From positions 1 to 64,000 of the forward strand of contig NZ_BDGT01000013.1 in assembly GCF_001748285.1 (NCBI RefSeq): a stretch of 64,000 bases of DNA, read 5' to 3'. Shown here one piece after another: positions 42,627 through 50,026 of the stretch (the stretch's first letter is position 1; the number at the start of each line of letters is the position of its first letter). Source of the DNA: Thermogemmatispora onikobensis (GTDB lineage Bacteria > Chloroflexota > Ktedonobacteria > Ktedonobacterales > Ktedonobacteraceae). The notes beneath the pieces are model-generated. The model was not told where the DNA came from. It saw only the letters and a list, made by a program, of their open reading frames with translations, and searched no databases. Both the position numbers and the translations under genes were made by a program.

Positions 42627-44399
42627 ATGGGGGCCATGAAAGTATTCAATCTGCGGGTCCAAATGTGGCTGGCCTGGGGCCTGGTTGTGCTGGCGACGCT
42701 GGTGTATTTCCTGGAGATGGGTCATCAGGCCGTGCTCCGCTATGATACGTTCAAGGCGACGGCCTTCGATCTGGGGAACTACGATCAGGCCATCTGGAAT
42801 ACCTTACATGGCCGGCCCTTCCAGTTTACGAACCAGGCGATCGACTGGTATGGTCCCCCTACCCGCCTGGGGGTGCATTTTGAACCCATCCTGTTACCGC
42901 TCTCTCTCCTTTATCTGATTCGCTCCGACCCGCGTACCCTGCTGGTATTTCAGACACTGGTACTGGCGTTGGGAGCCTTCCCTGTCTTCCTGCTGGCCCG
43001 CTACTATCTACCGCGCTGGCCGCTGTTGGCGGCTCTCTGCGTGGTGGCCTATCTGCTGGCGCCGGCCTTGCTGGGTCTCAACATCTTCGATTTCCATGCT
43101 GTGAGCCTGGCCACGCCGCTGCTGCTCTACGCTTTGCTGGCCCTCACCTATCGCCGCTATGTGCTCCTGGTCGTCTGCTGTTTCCTGGCGGCCTCTTGTA
43201 AAGAGGATGTGCCGCTGGCAATCGGTCTGCTGGGCCTCGTGATGATCTGGCGCTATCGTCTGCCGCGCCTGGGCCTGGCGCTTTTCATTGGCGGCTTCCT
43301 GTGGTCGGCCCTGGCCTTTGGGGTGATCATTCCCCACTTTTTCCCGGGCCAGCAGGCCAACAACTTCTGGTACCGCTACGAAACGCTTGGCAGCTCGCCC
43401 GGCGCCGCCATTTTCAATTTGCTGCTCCATCCCTGGCTGCTCTTCACCACTTTCCTGACGGTGGAGCGCTTCTACTATCTGGCCAGCCTCATCAGGAACA
43501 CGGGCTTTTTCGCTCTCCTCGCTCCTGAATGGCTGATTCCGACCCTGCCAAGCCTGGCGGTTAATATTCTGAATACGAACCCGGCTCTCTATAGCGGCGT
43601 CTACCACTACAATGCCACGATCATTCCGTTCGCGGTGATTGCGGGGATCATCGGCCTGCGGCGCTTCCTGGCCCTCTGGGCAGACTGGCGCGGGGAGCCG
43701 CTTCCCCCGCTAGAGCTGATGGTGCCGGAGCGGAGAGGAGAGGGGAGGCAGGGCGGGGCGTCCGAGAATGAGGGCAAGGGAACAATGGGCGGCGGGGGAC
43801 GATCGTGGCCGGCCTGGTTGGCAAAGTCTTTGCCGATAGAGCGCGCTCAAGCGCTACGAAGCAGGGGACAAGATGAGTATCTGCGCCTGCGGAAGCTGGC
43901 TCTGCGCCTGCTCCAGCCGGCCTGGTGGGGCAGGCACTGGCAGCGCTTCTGCGCGCGGATGATCCCACTGGCCCGGCAGATCAATCTGACGCGCCTGCAG
44001 TGGTATGTCATGCTCTGGATCTTGGTGCTCATCGGCGTCAATTATGTTGCCGAGGCGCCGGTGCTCAATAGTTTCTGGGCCGATCATGAGCCAGGGCCGC
44101 GTGAGCAGCACATCGAGCAGCTGCTGGCGATGATTCCTCCAGATGCTTCGGTCTCGGCAGGAGATAATCTCAATCCACATCTCAGCGAAAGGCAGCGATT
44201 GGCGGTTTTTCCTTCTTTTACCGGCACCATCGATGGCAAGCAGTATACGGTGGACTACATCATTGTCGACCTCAACGCGGTCTTTCCCGAGGATCGGGCC
44301 AGTACGATCGAGATTCTCAATCGCCTGACGGCCTCCGGGCAATTTCGTCTTATTGCGCGGGCCGAGGGGGTCGTTTTACTCAAACGCAATAGTTCATAG
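42627..44399 (+). CDS. DUF2079 polytopic membrane protein
   Basis: 590 residues with about ten predicted TM helices. The N-terminal pattern 'HQAVLRYDTFKATAFDLGNYDQAIWNTLHGRPFQFT' and 'LGVHFEPILLPLSLLYLI' is characteristic of DUF2079 proteins, which resemble glycosyltransferase-type (GT-C) membrane enzymes. A ~70-residue charged, Gly-rich loop at ~365-430 separates the main helix bundle from the last TM. The exterior C-terminal part ('ADHEPGPREQHIEQLLAMIPPDASVSAGDNLNPHL') matches the usual soluble end. Sugar transfer is suggested by fold resemblance only. Confidence 0.85.
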   Translation: MGAMKVFNLRVQMWLAWGLVVLATLVYFLEMGHQAVLRYDTFKATAFDLGNYDQAIWNTLHGRPFQFTNQAIDWYGPPTRLGVHFEPILLPLSLLYLIRSDPRTLLVFQTLVLALGAFPVFLLARYYLPRWPLLAALCVVAYLLAPALLGLNIFDFHAVSLATPLLLYALLALTYRRYVLLVVCCFLAASCKEDVPLAIGLLGLVMIWRYRLPRLGLALFIGGFLWSALAFGVIIPHFFPGQQANNFWYRYETLGSSPGAAIFNLLLHPWLLFTTFLTVERFYYLASLIRNTGFFALLAPEWLIPTLPSLAVNILNTNPALYSGVYHYNATIIPFAVIAGIIGLRRFLALWADWRGEPLPPLELMVPERRGEGRQGGASENEGKGTMGGGGRSWPAWLAKSLPIERAQALRSRGQDEYLRLRKLALRLLQPAWWGRHWQRFCARMIPLARQINLTRLQWYVMLWILVLIGVNYVAEAPVLNSFWADHEPGPREQHIEQLLAMIPPDASVSAGDNLNPHLSERQRLAVFPSFTGTIDGKQYTVDYIIVDLNAVFPEDRASTIEILNRLTASGQFRLIARAEGVVLLKRNSS

Positions 44400-44411
44400 T
44401 AGGCCATAGTA

Positions 44412-44420
44412 TGTTATAAT
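44412..44420 (+). promoter_or_regulatory. Extended -10 promoter of YggT-family gene
   Basis: TGTTATAAT (TATAAT 44415-44420), ~65 bp upstream of the ATG; the -35 is weak. Confidence 0.45.
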
Positions 44421-44486
44421 CCTTGCAGGTGAGACTCTCTGCTTTATTCGCTCCTGTGGACAGTTGATGAACAGAGGAGAGGTGCT

Positions 44487-45005
44487 ATGCACGGGGACCC
44501 ATTTTACAGTGATCCGACCAGTGCCGAACCTGGCAGAGTGCCGCCACCAGGCGCATTACCTCCGATGGAGGAATTGCAGCCGAAGCAGGCGCCTCCGCCG
44601 CATTACGAGCCGGTGGCAGCTCCAGCTCCGGCGGCGCCCTCGCTGCCGGTGGCTGAGCTGGAGATGGTCAACCGTGAGAATGAGGCTCGCACGCTGGTCT
44701 TTGCGATCGGCAAGTTTAAAGACTTTCTGTGGTGGTTTCTTGCAGTGTTGGAGGTGGCTTTGCTGCTCCGCTTTATCTTCCGCCTCATTGCTGCTGACCC
44801 CGGCAATGCCTTTGCTGGCCTGCTCTACGCCCTGACTGGGATTATCCTGTTGCCTTTCAATGGTATTGTTAAGACCCCATCGCTGCATAACTGGGCCTTT
44901 GAATGGCCGACGCTGATCGCGATGGCCGTCTACGCCCTGATCTTCCTGGCCATTACGAGCTTCCTGCGCCTGCTGATCTCGACCCCGAAGGAGCCAGCGG
45001 AGTAA
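44487..45005 (+). CDS. YggT-family membrane protein with Pro-rich N-terminal tail
   Basis: 172 residues. Residues 1-60 are Pro/Ala-rich, probably disordered and cytoplasmic. Two hydrophobic stretches ('FLWWFLAVLEVALLLRFIFRLI' and 'LIAMAVYALIFLAITSFLRLLI') flank 'ALTGIILLPFNGI', the YggT core. YggT proteins are linked to cell division or osmotic tolerance in some bacteria, with mechanism unknown. AGGAGAGG precedes the ATG. Its TAA overlaps the next ATG by one base, indicating coupled translation. Confidence 0.85.
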   Translation: MHGDPFYSDPTSAEPGRVPPPGALPPMEELQPKQAPPPHYEPVAAPAPAAPSLPVAELEMVNRENEARTLVFAIGKFKDFLWWFLAVLEVALLLRFIFRLIAADPGNAFAGLLYALTGIILLPFNGIVKTPSLHNWAFEWPTLIAMAVYALIFLAITSFLRLLISTPKEPAE

Positions 45006-45913
45006 TGGAGGGCCTGGCCCCTGTCTCCCCGGCGCTGGCCTGTAGCGAAGCAATTGCAGGGGCCATCGCCGGTGCGGTGCAGCGTGGAGAGGTACACAGC
45101 GTTTTCTCTGCCGCAGCTAATCTGCTCTTCCCGTCTGAGTTCGTGCTGTCACTGAATGCACAGGATGGCCCGGCTGTGCCAAATGGTATCCGTTTGAGAG
45201 CTGCGCGGGGGGCCTTTCCTTTCTGCGCCTTGCGGCCCGGTATGCCGGTGCTGCTGGGGGCCGGGCGCCTGTATATACCAGATCTTCATTGGTCGGTTGA
45301 CCTGCAAAGCTGCCCACGCTGGCGGACGCAGCTCAGGCGCCCGCCGCATCTTGAGCCAACTGTACTGGTGCGGAACCGGGAGCGCCTGCGCAGGCTGCTC
45401 CTGGCGCCTGAACTGCTGAGGGTGCGCCAGGAGGAGGGTCATCCCTTGCTGGCAGCTATGAGCGCGGCACTCCGCGGCGAGCGCTGGCTGCCAGAGGAGC
45501 CAAAGGCGCTGGCTGAGCTGCTGGCCGGACGCGGGCCGGGCCTTACTCCCTCGGGCGATGACCTGCTGGCCGGTTGGCTGGCCGCTGGCTGGTGGCTCCG
45601 TGGTGCTGAGCCAGGCTTCCTGGCGACCTGCGCGCAGCTGCTGGCGCTGGCTGGATCGCGGACGCACCTGCTGAGTCGAACCTGGCTCTCGTGGGCCGCG
45701 CGTGGCTGCTTTGCTCTGCCGCTGCTCCAGCTGCTGGAGAGTCTCGCCGAGGAGCATGAGGAGCGCCTGCTTGCACAAGCGCAGGCTGTGCTTGCCCTGG
45801 GGGCCAGTTCGGGTTATGATCTCTTATGCGGCCTGGTCTTGGGCCTGACCTCTCCGTCGCTTCAGCCCTGGCCAGGATCGGGCGGCGTTGGCTGCGCGCG
45901 TGGCGGCTGCTGA
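45005..45913 (+). CDS. DUF2877 (AllH-like) protein
   Basis: 302 residues. The diagnostic 'GRGPGLTPSGDDLLAGWLAAGWW' and the later 'HLLSRTWLSWAARGCF' fit DUF2877, the family of AllH, a subunit of oxamate carbamoyltransferase in allantoin use. No AllF/AllG partner genes are next to it, so the function here is uncertain. The start is the ATG overlapping the YggT stop; upstream in-frame sequence is YggT coding. Confidence 0.85.
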   Translation: MEGLAPVSPALACSEAIAGAIAGAVQRGEVHSVFSAAANLLFPSEFVLSLNAQDGPAVPNGIRLRAARGAFPFCALRPGMPVLLGAGRLYIPDLHWSVDLQSCPRWRTQLRRPPHLEPTVLVRNRERLRRLLLAPELLRVRQEEGHPLLAAMSAALRGERWLPEEPKALAELLAGRGPGLTPSGDDLLAGWLAAGWWLRGAEPGFLATCAQLLALAGSRTHLLSRTWLSWAARGCFALPLLQLLESLAEEHEERLLAQAQAVLALGASSGYDLLCGLVLGLTSPSLQPWPGSGGVGCARGGC

Positions 45914-46028
45914 GCCTGCTTTACACCTGCTGTTGCCTGGTCTTATTCTGCCGACTTGTTTTCTCCAAGCACGTAGCACCATTATTTCTCGATAAAATCT
46001 GAGCGGGTTCTTTTTAAGTCATCCATAG

Positions 46029-46057
46029 TTTACATCGAGGCAGGCTTGTGCTATACT
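46029..46057 (+). promoter_or_regulatory. Promoter of prs
   Basis: TTTACA (46029-46034), 17 bp, TATACT (46052-46057); transcription start near 46064, short leader. Confidence 0.65.
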
Positions 46058-46081
46058 GGGCGCAGGCAGGCCGGAGGTACT

Positions 46082-47020
46082 ATGAACAAGCTCAGTGTTT
46101 TCACAGGTAACGCCAATCCCGTGCTGGCTGCTGCCATCTGCCGTCACCTGGGGATCGAGCTGGGAAAGGCCGAGGTCTTCCAATTCAGCAACGAAAACAT
46201 TTTTGTGAAAATCAACGAAAACGTGCGTGGCCACGACGTTTTCGTCATTCAGCCTTTCAGCTCGCCGGTCAATCGCTCGATCATGGAGTTACTGATCATG
46301 ATCGATGCTCTCAAGCGGGCCTCGGCGCAGCGCATTACAGCGGTCATTCCCTACTATGCCTATGGTCGCACCGATAAGAAGGATCAGCCGCGGGTCCCTA
46401 TTACGGCCAGGCTCCTGGCTGATTGCATCACGGTGGCCGGGGCCCATCGCGTCTTGACCATGGATCTGCATGCTGGTCAGATCCAGGGGTTCTTCAATAT
46501 CCCAGTCGATGAGCTGACGGCCCAGACCCTGCAGGCGCGCTATTTCCGGGCCAAGGGACTGGAGAACTTTACCGTGGTCTCTGCCGATGAAGGGTTCGCC
46601 AAGAAGGCCCGCCAACTGGCAGACCGCCTGAATGCGCCGCTGGCCATCGTCGAGAAGCGCCGTTTAGGCAATGACGGGGTGACAGAGGCCAAGAATGTGA
46701 TCGGCAACGTGGAGGGGCGCCATGCCCTGATCGTCGATGAGGAGATCGATACAGCCAGCTCGATCACGCAGGCGGTGCGCGTCGTGCGTGAGCATGGCGC
46801 GCGCGAGGTCTATTGCTGTGCCTCACATGGCGTCTTCTCGGGGCCGGCGATCGAACGGCTGCGTGAGGCCGAGATTAAAGAGATCGTGGTGACGGATACA
46901 ATCCCTCTGCCGGAGGAGAAACGTTTGCCCAATATGACGATTCTGTCGGTGGCGGAGCTGTTCGCTGGGGCGATCAGTCGTATCCATGAGAATCGCTCGG
47001 TGACGGAGCTGTTCCAGTAG
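46082..47020 (+). CDS. prs: Ribose-phosphate pyrophosphokinase
   Basis: 312 residues. It makes PRPP from ribose-5-phosphate and ATP for purine, pyrimidine, NAD, His and Trp synthesis. Landmarks: 'FQFSNENIFVKINENVRGHDVFVIQ', the flexible 'IPYYAYGRTDKKDQPRVPITARLLAD', 'TMDLHAGQIQGFF' and the PRPP loop 'ALIVDEEIDTASSIT'. In most bacterial Prs the loop reads VDDxIDTxGT; here Ala-Ser-Ser replaces the Gly-Gly/Thr part, also seen in the shorter-regulated (class II/III-like) enzymes. The ATG at 46082 follows CCGGAGGT. Own promoter and terminator. Confidence 0.95.
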   Translation: MNKLSVFTGNANPVLAAAICRHLGIELGKAEVFQFSNENIFVKINENVRGHDVFVIQPFSSPVNRSIMELLIMIDALKRASAQRITAVIPYYAYGRTDKKDQPRVPITARLLADCITVAGAHRVLTMDLHAGQIQGFFNIPVDELTAQTLQARYFRAKGLENFTVVSADEGFAKKARQLADRLNAPLAIVEKRRLGNDGVTEAKNVIGNVEGRHALIVDEEIDTASSITQAVRVVREHGAREVYCCASHGVFSGPAIERLREAEIKEIVVTDTIPLPEEKRLPNMTILSVAELFAGAISRIHENRSVTELFQ

Positions 47021-47404
47021 AGGAAAAGAGGGAAGAGGCTGGACTAACAGCCTTCTTGCTTCTCGTAAAGCTGGCGCTGGCGTGTCGACGGAGTGACAAG
47101 AGAGCTGTCTCTCGCTCAGGCGGGCGGGCGCTGGTGGACGGCCTCCCCTGTAGCTGAGGCAGCAGGGTTGCAGGGGAGCGCTGTCGTAGTGGATATGAAG
47201 CTGGTATCTCTCATCTCTTGGGGAGCCCCTCCTCTTGCCAGCTGAGGAGAAGAGCAGACGCGAGCGGTTCGCTGCTGTTGCCAACCTCTCTCTGCCTCAA
47301 GCTGAAAAAAAGAAAAGATAGACCATGAGAGGCCTATCTTCTTTTTTTGGTCTTTTCGACCTACCTGCTCGTCTCTAGCGAGCGCCTCTACTCTCAGCGT
47401 GAAC
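47021..47404. other. Intergenic between prs and tRNA-Met
   Basis: About 380 bp. It contains the bidirectional terminator at 47304-47348; nothing else recognisable. Confidence 0.55.
47304..47348. terminator. Bidirectional intrinsic terminator (prs / tRNA-Met)
   Basis: AAGATAG pairs with CTATCTT, plus an inner CC/GG and a 6-base loop. It is followed by CTTTTTTT on the plus strand and mirrored by an A7 run giving a T-tract on the minus strand. Confidence 0.8.
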
Positions 47405-47480
47405 TGGTAGCGGCGGTAGGACTCGAACCTACGACCCAGGGCTTATGAGTCCCCTGCTCTACCGACTGAGCTACGCCGCC
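47405..47480 (-). tRNA. tRNA-Met (CAT), elongator type
   Basis: Minus strand: acceptor GGCGGCG/CGCCGCT, D-arm 'AGCTCAGTCGGTAGAGCA', anticodon loop CTCATAA, T-arm GTAGG-TTCGAGT-CCTAC, discriminator A and encoded CCA. The paired first base distinguishes it from the initiators nearby. A CAT anticodon could also be a lysidine-modified Ile tRNA. Confidence 0.93.
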
Positions 47481-47781
47481 ATTGAAGGGACTGGCCACAG
47501 GCAGCGCTGCTGTTGAGTGACAGCTGCTCCTGGGGGAGCCTTGACCTTGCCGGAGGCTTTTGCTCCGGCTGGCAGAGCTGCCTTGCTAGTGATTTCGACT
47601 TTATCTTACCACATCCTGTCAAGAGGGAGGGGGCCATCTGTGGGGGAAAATGCAGCCGAGCGAGGTTGCTTGAGGGGGATGGTTGGGGGAGATGGATGAG
47701 AAAAAGCCTCACTCGCAGAGACGAGTGAGGCGAACTAGACGTTGTCGCTAGAGCGTGCCTTAACGGAGGCAAGAGAAGAAA
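47481..47781. other. Spacer between tRNA-Met and initiator tRNA
   Basis: 300 bp holding the minus-strand terminator at 47700-47731; no gene seen. Confidence 0.55.
47700..47731 (-). terminator. Intrinsic terminator of initiator tRNA transcript
   Basis: GCCTCACTCG (47706-47715) pairs perfectly with CGAGTGAGGC (47722-47731) around a 6-base loop. On the minus strand the stem is followed by TTTTT. Confidence 0.85.
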
Positions 47782-47853
<72 letters not shown>

Positions 47854-47969
47854 TCATTGATAAGTAACGAAAAAGGCACAGTGCTGAATAGTACTGAAAT
47901 TCAACCTGCCAGCGTATCTAGCGAGCCTGCACCTCATAAGGAAGAGAGACAGGGGAGACGCTGACTGGA

Positions 47970-48041
<72 letters not shown>

Positions 48042-48052
48042 TCGGCGTTTTC

Positions 48053-48081
48053 ATGATACTACAAGGTTGCAAAGATGTCAA
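48053..48081 (-). promoter_or_regulatory. Promoter of initiator tRNA pair
   Basis: Minus strand TTGACA (48076-48081), 17 bp, TATCAT (48053-48058). Near consensus, directly in front of tRNA copy 2. Confidence 0.75.
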
Positions 48082-48161
48082 GGGGGTCACCTGGCTACTG
48101 GTAGCAGCCTGCTGCGAAACAGTTTTGAGGTGGGCTGAGCAGCATCGTCTATAAGAGTGGT

Positions 48162-48470
48162 ATGAAGATCGTGAGATCGAAGATGCTCATAGACAAAGGC
48201 GGCGTCGCAGCGAGCCAGCTATGGCAGCACATTCAGAGGGATGTGCTCCAGGCTATTACTTCAATTCAGTGGCCTCCAGGCTCTGGGGCTTTCATACTCT
48301 ACGATGAGCCGGGGAAGCGGCGAGGAGAGGGTAGCAATTTCCCTCTCTGGGAAGCTCTTGCTACTTTTGTAGCGAGGGGTGTGCTCTGGGTAGTTGCCAT
48401 TGAGCAAGATGCGGTAAGCAAGTCAGTGCCGCGCATCGAGAAAGGAACCGATGGCAGAGCACTTATGTAA
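48162..48470 (+). pseudogene. BamHI-like restriction endonuclease remnant lacking the catalytic core
   Basis: A 102-residue frame. The N-terminal part 'SIQWPPGSGAFILYDEPGKR' followed by 'RGEGSN' resembles the start of BamHI-type enzymes, and the C-terminal 'VPRIEKGTDGRAL' resembles their end (BamHI has VPLIPKGSDG). These enzymes are ~195-215 residues, and here roughly 90 residues between the two blocks are absent. The missing part is where the metal-binding Asp and Glu-x-Glu lie in BamHI. The deletion is in frame (GSN joins directly to FPLWEAL). No good ribosome site is visible. It is convergent and overlapping by 8 bp at the 3' end with a frameshifted methyltransferase, as in a type II system. 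Assignment rests on recalled sequence patterns. Confidence 0.55.
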
Positions 48471-49462
48471 GCTCTGCCCTGGCATTTCCATAGGCGTGAG
48501 GGATGGCTCCCTGTTCCCATTCGATGGGAACGCGCGCGACCTTGCCGCTTGGCTGATAGAGTTCACGCCCCAATGGCCTGAGCGGCAGGCGCCCCTCGAA
48601 AAAAGCTCGGATGCGCTCGCGCGTGATCTTGATGTAGGCTTCCTCCTTGTCGCACCCTGCTACACGCCGACCGTGCTTGATCCCTGCAATGAGAGACGAA
48701 CCAGCGCCGCAGTAGGGATCAAGCACCCATTCATCTTCATTCGTGAGTGCTAACACACAGCGCTCGGCTAACTCTACAGGGTACTGGCATGGATGGCTCG
48801 TCTTCTCGGGATGCGCCGCTTTCACATTGGGGATATACCAGACCTCCTCTTCCCAATCCTGGGCCACCACTTCCCAGAAATCTGAGGGATTTTTCCCTAG
48901 AGGGTTCCCCGACGGCGCCCCCTTATGGGGTCCCTTGTAATGCCGCTTGCCGGGATACTTGGCTGGAACACGCACGGGATCTAGATGAAATGTATAGTGA
49001 TCTCCTCTGGTAAACCACAGAATCGTTTCGTAGCGCCCAGAAAAACGACGAGACATGTGCATTCCATGACTATAACGCCATATTATTCTGTTCCTTAGAT
49101 TCAAGCCTTTTTTTCTTAAAGATGTCATAATAGAAGATATCTAGAGGAAATACCTCACCAGCTTCAACAAAGTTCCCGACCTGCCAGCAGATACTGCCCT
49201 CTGGACTGGTCACCCGAACGATTTCATCGATGACGGCTTCTTGCTCTTGCAAGTATGCCAGGACATCTTTGCGCGTCTCATACTCCTTGCCCAGGTTGTA
49301 AGGTGGAGAAGTAATGACCAAGGCAATGCTTTCTGAGGGCAGCGTCTTCAGGAAGTCCAGAGCGTCGCCTAGATGAACGACGATCCGCTGCTGGCTGTCG
49401 AAGTGCTCAACGCAATCAGGAGCCGACGACTCCCCGAACCAAGATAATTGATGAGTTTCCAT
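48463..49462 (-). pseudogene. Type II DNA methyltransferase, frameshifted
   Basis: Two overlapping frames make one β-class amino-methyltransferase. Frame one (49462 to ~49110) carries catalytic motif IV 'TSPPYNLGKEYE' (residues 51-55 TSPPY), typical of N4-cytosine and some N6-adenine enzymes. Frame two (~49120 to 48463) carries 'RNRIIWRYSHGMHMSRRFSGRYETILWFTRGD' and the SAM motif 'VLDPYCGAGSSLIAGI'. Removing one A from the A7 run at 49108-49114 (minus strand) joins 'YYDIFKKK' to 'GLNLRNRIIW' cleanly. Real frameshift, assembly error, or transcription slippage are possible. The protein would be ~330 residues if restored, complete at both ends. It is the partner of the endonuclease remnant. Confidence 0.8.
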
Positions 49463-50026
49463 AGCGGTGGTAGGCTGCTCCTCCCTCGTCTTTTCTCATC
49501 TATGATACCTTGCAGGGCGAGGTTGGGCATAGGCCTCGCTGTGTAGCTGACAGAAACTCTTTGTCGCTTACTCCGATCCTGGCGCTCGGCGGGCAGAGAT
49601 CCTGGCTCGCGCTCTCTCTTGCTGCCTGGCTGCGGGACGGGCCAATCGAGGGTTTCATAGCCCTCTGGGGAAACTATGGGAGAGGCGTGGGTCTTTGTCA
49701 AGACCTCGTGCCGTGCTGCAGCCAAAAGAAGGAGGCACCGGGCAGGTCGATGAAGGACCTATCCGGTGTCTCTTTATTAGAAGAAAAGGCTTCACGTTGT
49801 CAGCAGAGAAGATGCGTGGAGCGGGGGCCCGTGGAGCGTCTACCCTCTCGCCGTGCCGCTCTCACGTGCATTGGACAGGGCGCTAGCTCCGACGAGCACT
49901 GCTGCTCTAGCTTCAGCTCGGTGGGCGGTTCTTGCCTCCTTTCCTTAAGGGAAATGCCTGGTGTCGCTGAGGGAGATCGGAGGGGAAAGATCCCTGCTCC
50001 TCCGATCTCCCTCAGATCATCCCAGC
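49463..50026. other. Intergenic between methyltransferase and GH30 gene
   Basis: About 560 bp. It contains the 17-bp hairpin at 49967-50015. Open frames here have no ribosome site or family signal. The methyltransferase promoter should lie at 49463-49560 (minus strand), but no clear hexamers were fixed. Confidence 0.5.
49967..50015 (-). terminator. 17-bp perfect hairpin after GH30 stop
   Basis: Left arm 49967-49983 and right arm 49999-50015 are exactly complementary with a 15-base loop, 12 bp past the GH30 stop codon. No T-tract, so probably a transcript end protected by a stem. Confidence 0.65.

Noticed and set aside
49108-49114. Programmed ribosomal frameshift in the methyltransferase
   Set aside because: The required shift is +1 (loss of one A), the preceding codon context is not a slippery heptamer, and A7 is short for transcription slippage. 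Mutation or sequencing error is more likely.
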